7,275 nt of DNA, from NCBI GenBank assembly GCA_964560325.1, contig CAZLLV010000366.1, forward strand, positions 1-7,275, given 5' to 3'. This document shows positions 1 to 4,788 of this stretch, one piece after another (within the stretch, counting starts at the first letter, position 1; each line of letters starts with the position of its first letter). The notes below the pieces were generated by a model. It searched no databases, was not told where the DNA came from, and was given only the letters and a program-made list of their open reading frames with translations. The DNA comes from CAZLLV01 sp964560325. Its GTDB lineage: Bacteria; Acidobacteriota; Thermoanaerobaculia; Multivoradales; DATKCC01. A program made the position numbers and the translations under genes.

Positions 1-126
1 CCCGGCGGCGGCCGGGCGACCGAGCGCGTAGAGCGCTCCACCGAGCGCCAGCCCCGCGACCACCGCCGGCGCCACCAGACGCTCGCTCCACGCTACGCTT
101 CTCGTGTTCCCAGGGTCCCCGAGCAC
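1..126 (-). CDS. Possible 5' end of a leftward membrane protein gene (partial)
   Basis: Reading leftwards from a GTG at 126, the frame stays open to the window edge for 42 codons. It encodes a short polar start followed by a convincing hydrophobic stretch (LVAPAVVAGLALGGALYAL, about residues 17-35) that looks like a signal anchor or first transmembrane helix. Codon third positions are mostly G/C. The gene would be divergent from the esterase. The start is uncertain: no good Shine-Dalgarno precedes the GTG at 126, and another in-frame GTG lies at 75. The frame also runs further upstream into the esterase region without a stop. The function cannot be told from so short a fragment, and this may be chance coding potential in GC-rich DNA. 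Confidence 0.35.
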   Translation of the reverse strand, partial: MLGDPGNTRSVAWSERLVAPAVVAGLALGGALYALGRPAAAG

Positions 127-181
127 AGCGGGACTGTACCCCGGACTCGGCCGGCACGCCGCTCGCACCTCCGGAGAGCCG

Positions 182-874
182 ATGCACACCGACGACGCCA
201 CGAACGCCCCCTTCGACCCCGCCGACCCCCACCGCGGCCGGCCGATCCTCCACGCCGGTGCGCCGCTCGAGGAGGCCCGCGCCGCCGTGGTGCTCCTCCA
301 CGGCCGCGGAGCCGGCGCCCGCGACATCCTGGGACTGGCGGGTGAGCTCCGGCCGGAGGACGACGGAAGGGTCGCCTTCCTCGCCCCCGACGCCGCCCGC
401 CACACCTGGTACCCGTACTCCTTCCTCGCCCCGATCGAGCAGAACGAGCCGTGGCTCTCCTCCGCCCTCGCCTTCGTCGGGCGAGCGGTCGAGCGCGCCG
501 GGACGGCCGGCGTCCCGCCCGAGCGGACGGTGCTCCTCGGCTTCTCGCAGGGCGCCTGCCTCGCCACCGAGTACGTGGCCCGGAATCCGAAGCGCTTCGG
601 AGCCCTGATCGCCTTCACCGGCGGCCTCATCGGCCCGCCCGGCGCCACCTTCGATCACACCGGAGACCTGGCCGGGACCCCCGCCTACCTCGGCGCCGGC
701 GACCCCGACCCGCACGTACCGTGGAAGCGGGTCGAAGAGACCGCCGAAGTGCTCCGCCGCCTCGGCGCCGAAGTCGAGACCGAGCGCTTCCCCGGCCTGC
801 CGCACACGATCGCGCGGCAGGAGATCGTGAAGGCCCGGCTCCTCCTCGCAACGGCGGCCGGCACGAGTTCTTGA
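182..874 (+). CDS. Alpha/beta-hydrolase, carboxylesterase/phospholipase family
   Basis: This 230-residue protein is probably a cytoplasmic serine hydrolase that cleaves carboxylic esters or lysophospholipid acyl groups. The fold markers come in the expected order: LLHGRGA near residues 38-44 (oxyanion-hole loop), the nucleophile elbow GFSQGA at 120-125 with Ser122, the acid in GDPDPHVP (Asp176 most likely) and His208 in GLPHTI. Length and motif spacing match the short carboxylesterase family (Abhydrolase_2 / dienelactone-hydrolase-like). ATG 182 was chosen over the in-frame ATG at 104 because GGAGAG lies at 173-178, just before it, and because the extra 26 residues look non-conserved and lie in the divergent promoter region. 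There is no signal peptide. The stop is followed after 80 nt by the secreted RTX-like gene, which appears to have its own promoter, so a shared function is not implied. The family is confident; the substrate is unknown. Confidence 0.9.
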   Translation: MHTDDATNAPFDPADPHRGRPILHAGAPLEEARAAVVLLHGRGAGARDILGLAGELRPEDDGRVAFLAPDAARHTWYPYSFLAPIEQNEPWLSSALAFVGRAVERAGTAGVPPERTVLLGFSQGACLATEYVARNPKRFGALIAFTGGLIGPPGATFDHTGDLAGTPAYLGAGDPDPHVPWKRVEETAEVLRRLGAEVETERFPGLPHTIARQEIVKARLLLATAAGTSS

Positions 875-901
875 GCATTTCCCCACCTTCCAATGTATAG
901 T
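871..901 (+). promoter_or_regulatory. Possible sigma-70-type promoter of the RTX-like gene
   Basis: TTGAGC (871-876, overlapping the esterase stop codon) and TATAGT (896-901) resemble -35 and -10 boxes. The spacer is 19 nt, longer than the ideal 17. This is one of the few AT-richer patches in the window and lies 54 nt before the ATG at 955, so a start site near 908 would give a leader of about 45 nt. The assignment rests on sequence resemblance only. Confidence 0.35.
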
Positions 902-915
902 CTCCGCAAATGACG

Positions 916-933
916 GCCGGCTGGAATGCCGGC
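916..933 (+). promoter_or_regulatory. Leader hairpin before the RTX-like gene
   Basis: GCCGGC (916-921) and GCCGGC (928-933) form a perfect 6-bp all-GC stem with a six-base loop, TGGAAT. It lies eight bases before the Shine-Dalgarno at 942 and leaves that site free. If transcription starts near 908, the hairpin would sit almost at the mRNA 5' end, where such stems often protect transcripts. It could also act as an operator-like inverted repeat. In DNA this GC-rich, short stems also arise by chance. Confidence 0.35.
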
Positions 934-941
934 ACGAACCC

Positions 942-947
942 AAGGAG
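942..947 (+). promoter_or_regulatory. Strong ribosome binding site for the RTX-like gene
   Basis: AAGGAG, seven bases before the ATG at 955, is a near-consensus Shine-Dalgarno. It decides the start against the in-frame ATG at 910, which lacks one and would put 15 polar residues before the signal peptide. Confidence 0.8.
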
Positions 948-954
948 ACGTGCC

Positions 955-1488
955 ATGTGGAAGAAGCTGGGAATCGCCCTGGCCTGCGTGTTCGGCCTCG
1001 CCCTCCTCTGTACCGTGTCGGCCACGCCGGCAGCCGCGCTCTGCTCGCTCTGCGACTGCAACTCCGGCTGCGACGACTACTGCGTGACCGGTCCGGACGA
1101 CCCGCACTGCCCCGGGTGCAACGAGTCGACCTGCGGTGAGTCCGGGATCTGCTCCACGAACCCGATCTGCGATCCGGTCTCGTGCGCCAACCTCACCTGC
1201 ACGACCAGCATCTACGGCAACAGCGCGAACAACACGTTGAACGGCACCGCCAGCCGGGAGTGCATCTACGGCCAGGGCGGCAACGACACGATCGACGGCA
1301 ACGCCGGCGATGACCGGATCTGGGGCGGCACCGGCACCGACACCCTCTACGGCGACAGCGGCGACGACTGCCTGTGGGGCGAGGACGGCGACGACCACCT
1401 CGACGGCGAGTCCGGCCACGACTTCGGTGACGGCGGCACCGGCACCGACGTCTGTACGTCGGCGACCGACGACCAGGTCAACTGCTGA
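955..1488 (+). CDS. Secreted cysteine-rich protein with RTX-type calcium-binding repeats
   Basis: This 177-residue protein begins with a clear Sec signal peptide: MWKK, a hydrophobic core over residues 5-20, and a probable cleavage around the Ala run at 26-28. The mature start, about residues 30-82, holds 12 cysteines in 53 residues, with pairs such as CSLC, CDC and CPGC, which suggests disulfides formed outside the cytoplasm. Residues 88-168 are nine consecutive nine-residue units of the GGxGxDxLx type (for example GGTGTDTLY and GDSGDDCLW), the signature of hemolysin-type calcium-binding beta-rolls. Four further cysteines (103, 139, 167, 177) lie in or after the repeats. Classical RTX proteins leave by a type I system with a C-terminal signal; here there is an N-terminal Sec signal and a cysteine at the very end. 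A calcium-binding extracellular or envelope role is likely. No enzymatic domain is visible and the exact function is unknown. Confidence 0.88.
   Translation: MWKKLGIALACVFGLALLCTVSATPAAALCSLCDCNSGCDDYCVTGPDDPHCPGCNESTCGESGICSTNPICDPVSCANLTCTTSIYGNSANNTLNGTASRECIYGQGGNDTIDGNAGDDRIWGGTGTDTLYGDSGDDCLWGEDGDDHLDGESGHDFGDGGTGTDVCTSATDDQVNC
1216..1458 (+). repeat. Nine tandem 27-bp units encoding RTX nonapeptides
   Basis: Starting at Gly88 of the secreted protein, nine units of exactly nine residues follow without a phase break, each beginning with Gly. The inner units (third to eighth) match GxxGxDxLx best; the first two (GNSANNTLN, GTASRECIY) and the last (GGTGTDVCT) are degenerate caps. The DNA units are diverged, so this is an old protein repeat rather than a recent tandem duplication. 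Confidence 0.85.
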
Positions 1489-1754
1489 TCGACCCGCTCG
1501 ACCCGGCCCCTCCGGGGGCGCTCCGGCGCATCGGCGTGCTCCCGTGCCTCGTGCTCGGCCTGCTCGCCGTCGCGCCGGCGGCGGCGAGGCCGAACGAGAC
1601 GCAGGGCGATGGCGACGAACTGCCGGCGAACCTGCTCCGGCCGGGCGCCGAAGCAGAGGCCGACCGTCGAGAGGGCGGTGACCGTGAAGCCGGGCGCCTC
1701 CCGACAGTCGATCTCCACGTCGAGCACGCTGCCGAGCTCCGCCGCGCCCGTCAA
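1347..1754 (-). CDS. Possible small protein translationally coupled to the S8 protease (uncertain)
   Basis: A frame opens with TTG at 1754-1752, overlapping the S8 protease stop (TTGA, a coupling-type junction). A GTG at 1727 with GGAG about nine bases upstream is an alternative start. The first ~55 codons read like real protein (VLDVEIDCREAPGFTVTALS..., VRRQFVAIALRLV), and in the ~50 codons from the GTG no third position is A and only five are T. After that it becomes Arg-rich and low-complexity, and it runs 142 bases antisense into the well-supported RTX-like gene, which argues against the 3' half. A +1 frame change after the RLV stretch would end at 1478-1480, almost tail to tail with the RTX-like gene, so a frameshifted or decayed gene is possible. 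No family was recognised. The region 1489-1750 otherwise holds no gene. Confidence 0.35.
   Translation of the reverse strand: MTGAAELGSVLDVEIDCREAPGFTVTALSTVGLCFGARPEQVRRQFVAIALRLVRPRRRRRDGEQAEHEAREHADAPERPRRGRVERVDQQLTWSSVADVQTSVPVPPSPKSWPDSPSRWSSPSSPHRQSSPLSP
1506..1519. terminator. Weak hairpin between convergent genes
   Basis: GCCCC (1506-1510) can pair with GGGGC (1515-1519) across a four-base loop, 18 bases after the RTX-like stop. No T-run follows on either strand, so it is not a canonical intrinsic terminator. It might mark or stabilise the 3' end of one or both converging transcripts. Confidence 0.25.
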
Positions 1755-4651
1755 GGGGAGAGACCGCTGGTGGTGACGTACCAGGTGATCCGTCCCACCT
1801 CCTCGCCGCGCCAGACCTGGCGAAGAGCCAGGCTGTGGCCTTCCTCCAGTGGACGGCCGGAATCGGTGGTCACCTCGAAGAGCGCCGGGGCGCAGAGGTT
1901 CCGGGGCAGCCGGACACGGCCGAAGCGGGTGCCCCGGCGCCGCGGCAGCGTGAGGGTCCCTTCGTGGATCGCCAGGCCGGGCTGGCGCTGGTGGAGCTGG
2001 GCGGCGAGGGGCTGCGGTAGGTGGAGCTTCACCTCCGTCTCGGCGGGCAGTCTCTGGATCACCTCCAGACCGAACTCCCGCGTTCGGTCCGGCGTGCCGG
2101 CCAGGAAGAAGGCCAGGCTCGCGCCCTTCCCTTCCGCGACCGGATGGACGTTGCGCCACGCCACTCCGGGGCCGCGCAGGAACTCCAGGTAGCGCCGCCA
2201 GTCGAACCACTCGCCGCCCGGCGGTAGAGCCCGCGACGGCTCGCCGCCGTCTCGGTCGAAAACCGCCAGGAAGGAGTGGCCGAGCTCGGTGCCGGCGGGC
2301 CAGCTCCAACCGGGCGGAGGGGCCGGCCATGGCGGCAGCGGCCCACCGACCGGCTTCGAGTCCACCGGAACGTCACCCACCGATACGGTGCCGAGCGTCG
2401 CGCGGCCCGGGAAGGCGCTCCAACCGTCCGGTGGGATCAGGGTGGCGGTGGGGCTGGCGAAGAGCAGGGCGTCGGCTCCGTTCTCCGCGAGACCCCGATT
2501 GCGCATCCGCACGGTGATCCCGCCCGGATCGACGACCAGGTCCGGGCTGGAGCTGATCTCGTCCTCCGGCCCCCGGGGCGAGCCATCGTCGCACGGGCTG
2601 CGGCGCACGTAGAGGTCGGGAACGAGCTGCAGGACCTCCCGCACGATCGCCTCCAGGTCGGGCATGACGCCGATGTGGCCGCCGACGTTCGGGCCCTGGG
2701 GGGTCCCGGTGGCCCGGCTCGACAGCAACGAGCGCATGGGGAGCGGCATCAGCCGGCCGCCGGTCCGCAACTGGTGGAGGCACTGGAGGATGGCCGCCGC
2801 CCCGGCGATGATCGGCGCCGCGCTCGACGTGCCATCGAAAGTGTTGGTGTAGTGCCTCTCGCGGTCGCCGCCGCCGTCGTGGAGGTCGCCGTAGCCGCAG
2901 GTGGTGACGCCTTCCCCCCAGGCGTAGCAGTCGACGCGGGAGCCGAAGTTGGAGAACGGCGCCCGGTCGTGGGGCAGGTCGGAGAGAGCGGCACCCACCA
3001 GGACGGCGCCCGAGTCGGCGAAGCCGGGGACACCGCGCTGGAGCGTGCGGCCGGTCTGCGGGTCGCCGCAGCCGTCCAGGTCGTAGTTGCCGTTGCCCGC
3101 CGCCTCCACCACGATCACCCCGAGGGCGGTGGCCAGCCGGACAGCGTCGAAGTCGGCCTCGTCGGTCTCGGTGGGGAGGCGCCCGCGCTGGACCTCCAGC
3201 AGCAGCACGTCGCCGGCACCCAGGGGCGCCGGATCGCCCGACCGGCCGACCAGACAGCTCACGATCGCCGAAGCCACGTGGCCGTTGGTGCCGGGGAACG
3301 GGTTGTTTCGGGTCGGCTCGGCCTGCTTCTTCCGATAGTGGGAGGCGAGCCAGAAGCGTCCGAAGCGCAGGGCCGAGCCCTCGACGGCGAGCTCGCCCAC
3401 CGCGGCCGCCGCGAGCTGGCCGAGGACCGCGGTGCCGTGGTCTCCGGCGCCGGCCTCGTCGTCCTCCCGGTTCTCGCCGTGGACCACCAGATCGGGGCGC
3501 GCGGCGGGCTTCTCGGAGCTCTGGCTCTGCTCCCCCAGGCACTGGCGCAGCTCCTCGTGGAGGACGACCCAGCCCTGCTCCAGGTCGACCACCGCGAGCG
3601 TCGGCAGATTTTCGTCGGCATCGAGTCGCTCCTTCAACCAGCGAGCGCCGATCCCGACCGGCGCCGAGTCGAAGTAGCCCTGATCGTCGGCGAGCGTCGA
3701 GCCCGACACCGGGGCCCCCACGGCCGCCGTGTCGATCGCCCGCAGCTCTCGGTAGGCCAGGTCGACCTCGGCCAGCTCGTTGCAGCGGTCGAGGACCTCC
3801 TCCACCAGGTTCGGGAACGGCCGCAGGTCGACCCGCCAGTAACGGGCGAGACCGTGGCGGGGCCGGAAAGCGGTCCGCGCCGCGCGGTCCTCCAGGGCCT
3901 GGATGGCGCTCACCGTGCCCGCTCGGCCGCAGTTCGGAAGGAGGATCAGGGGGCAGGACCGGAGGACCCCTTCCGGCTCGGGCGGCCAGGGCTCGGCAGG
4001 CGGAGGCTCCTCGCCATCCGGCCTCCGGCGGCGGCGCCGGCCCCTCCACCCCCGCCGATCCTCGTCCACTCCATCAGCCGGCTCGTCCTCGGCCTCCGGC
4101 GGCACGGGCTCTTCGCCGTCCAGGGGGAGCTCCAGGAGCTCGCGCAGGCCGGCGAGACCCGCCGCGTCGGCCAGCTCCCAAAGGGTCTCGGCGGCGAGGG
4201 GACCGACCCCCTTCGCCAGCCGGACGATCAGGAAGCCGCTGTAGTCCCCCGGCGTGATGCACGGACGCTCCGGCGTGCGGCCCTTCTCGTCGCAGCAGCA
4301 CCCGCAGCCACATCCGGCCTGCCCGGCGTCCCGGTGCTCCGCCGGCGGCAGGTAGTGGGCCGAGATCCAAGGCACCGGCGCACCGGCCGGCGGCCCGGCC
4401 CCATACGCGCCGGAGCCGCTCCACGGATCGTCCGGCGGCGGCTTGACGTAGTTCTCTCCCGGATCCCAGTCGTCGGGAGGCGGCTTGACGTAGTTCTCCC
4501 CCGGGTCGTCGGGTGGCGGCTTCACGTAGTTCTCTCCCGGGTCGGACCCCCTGCCGCCACCGGAGTGGGAGCCCCGGCCGCGGGCCCCGGTCCGGGTGGG
4601 CGCGTCGGGCGACGCCTCGAAGATGGTGATCTGTAGGTTCCTGGTCGTCAT
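1751..4651 (-). CDS. Intracellular subtilisin-like (S8) serine protease with N-terminal repeats
   Basis: This 966-residue endopeptidase has all subtilase catalytic residues: Asp356 in AVVDLEQGW, His405 in DHGTAVLG, Asn520 in EAAGNGN (oxyanion) and Ser609 in DGTSSAAP. Domain order: polar N-terminus without a signal peptide; three copies of DPGENYVKPPPDD (37-75); a cysteine cluster (six Cys in 114-131); an SGFLIVRLAKGVG segment and helices (138-175); an acidic/Arg-rich linker (about 178-228); a pro-domain-like segment (about 262-306); a QGYFDSAPVGIGARW linker; the catalytic domain (about 340-630); and a beta-rich C-terminus (about 680-966) whose SPDLVV...VRMRNRG and VAWRNVHPV segments resemble CARDB/Ig-like folds. 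The ATG at 4651 has GAGG at 4662-4659, seven bases upstream. It lies 137 bases downstream of the TPR-CHAT gene on the same strand, probably in one operon. Absence of a secretion signal suggests a cytoplasmic target. The protease family is sure; substrate and trigger are not known. Confidence 0.93.
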   Translation of the reverse strand: MTTRNLQITIFEASPDAPTRTGARGRGSHSGGGRGSDPGENYVKPPPDDPGENYVKPPPDDWDPGENYVKPPPDDPWSGSGAYGAGPPAGAPVPWISAHYLPPAEHRDAGQAGCGCGCCCDEKGRTPERPCITPGDYSGFLIVRLAKGVGPLAAETLWELADAAGLAGLRELLELPLDGEEPVPPEAEDEPADGVDEDRRGWRGRRRRRRPDGEEPPPAEPWPPEPEGVLRSCPLILLPNCGRAGTVSAIQALEDRAARTAFRPRHGLARYWRVDLRPFPNLVEEVLDRCNELAEVDLAYRELRAIDTAAVGAPVSGSTLADDQGYFDSAPVGIGARWLKERLDADENLPTLAVVDLEQGWVVLHEELRQCLGEQSQSSEKPAARPDLVVHGENREDDEAGAGDHGTAVLGQLAAAAVGELAVEGSALRFGRFWLASHYRKKQAEPTRNNPFPGTNGHVASAIVSCLVGRSGDPAPLGAGDVLLLEVQRGRLPTETDEADFDAVRLATALGVIVVEAAGNGNYDLDGCGDPQTGRTLQRGVPGFADSGAVLVGAALSDLPHDRAPFSNFGSRVDCYAWGEGVTTCGYGDLHDGGGDRERHYTNTFDGTSSAAPIIAGAAAILQCLHQLRTGGRLMPLPMRSLLSSRATGTPQGPNVGGHIGVMPDLEAIVREVLQLVPDLYVRRSPCDDGSPRGPEDEISSSPDLVVDPGGITVRMRNRGLAENGADALLFASPTATLIPPDGWSAFPGRATLGTVSVGDVPVDSKPVGGPLPPWPAPPPGWSWPAGTELGHSFLAVFDRDGGEPSRALPPGGEWFDWRRYLEFLRGPGVAWRNVHPVAEGKGASLAFFLAGTPDRTREFGLEVIQRLPAETEVKLHLPQPLAAQLHQRQPGLAIHEGTLTLPRRRGTRFGRVRLPRNLCAPALFEVTTDSGRPLEEGHSLALRQVWRGEEVGRITWYVTTSGLSP
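4427..4543 (-). repeat. Three copies of a 39-bp unit encoding DPGENYVKPPPDD
   Basis: Copies lie at 4543-4505, 4507-4469 (sharing one Asp codon with the first) and 4465-4427. All 13 residues are identical in the three copies. The DNA differs at six third-codon positions, every one of them synonymous (GGA/GGG, GTG/GTC, CCA/CCT/CCG and others). This pattern indicates selection on the peptide rather than on the DNA, and suggests a short linear motif used for docking, cleavage or modification of the S8 protease N-terminus. I do not recognise the motif. Confidence 0.9.
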
Positions 4652-4655
4652 GTCG

Positions 4656-4662
4656 TCACCTC
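4656..4662 (-). promoter_or_regulatory. Ribosome binding site of the S8 protease
   Basis: Reading leftwards, GAGGTGA precedes the ATG at 4651, with the GAGG core seven bases away. This supports ATG 4651 as the start and the N-terminal repeats as part of the translated product. Confidence 0.65.
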
Positions 4663-4689
4663 GGTCGATGGAGAGCAGCGGTCGACGGT

Positions 4690-4767
4690 GGGCTGCGAAC
4701 GCCCGCGGGGATGGCCCCGGCCTCGCTTCTTACAATCCTCCCGGGGCCGCGAGGGGTGCACCCCGCG
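4690..4767 (-). promoter_or_regulatory. Hairpin-rich spacer between TPR-CHAT and S8 genes
   Basis: The 137-base gap between the two protease genes carries three inverted repeats: the 12-bp palindrome GGGGTGCACCCC (4753-4764, extendable by three pairs with a two-base bulge), CGGGG/CCCCG with a four-base loop (4706-4719), and GGGC/GCCC with a seven-base loop (4690-4704). No T-run follows, so none is a standard terminator. They could attenuate, process or stabilise the transcript to set the ratio of the two proteins, or the palindrome could be an operator for an internal promoter. No convincing leftward -35/-10 pair was found. Confidence 0.35.
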
Positions 4768-4788
4768 CCGTCGGGCCGAAAACGGCGG

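Noticed and set aside
104..181. Upstream ATG that would extend the esterase by 26 residues
   Set aside because: No ribosome binding site at 104; the ATG at 182 has one, and the extra residues fall outside the usual family length.
685..1419. Minus-strand open frame rich in Val and Ala across the RTX-like gene
   Set aside because: The Val/Ala repeats are the mirror image of the RTX repeat codons. The plus-strand product has a signal peptide, a strong ribosome binding site and known repeats.
1536..2192. Plus-strand GTG frame whose first residues resemble a signal peptide
   Set aside because: It has no Shine-Dalgarno, third positions lose G/C bias after about 40 codons, and it runs deep into the S8 gene in antisense.
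2276..4636. 786-codon plus-strand open frame opposite the S8 protease
   Set aside because: It is antisense to a gene with all subtilase catalytic motifs. Its product is Arg/Ala/Gly/Val-rich with no domain, a usual mirror effect in GC-rich DNA.
4731..4736. TACAAT on the plus strand, a good -10 box match
   Set aside because: No -35 element at the right distance and no plus-strand gene downstream to be served.
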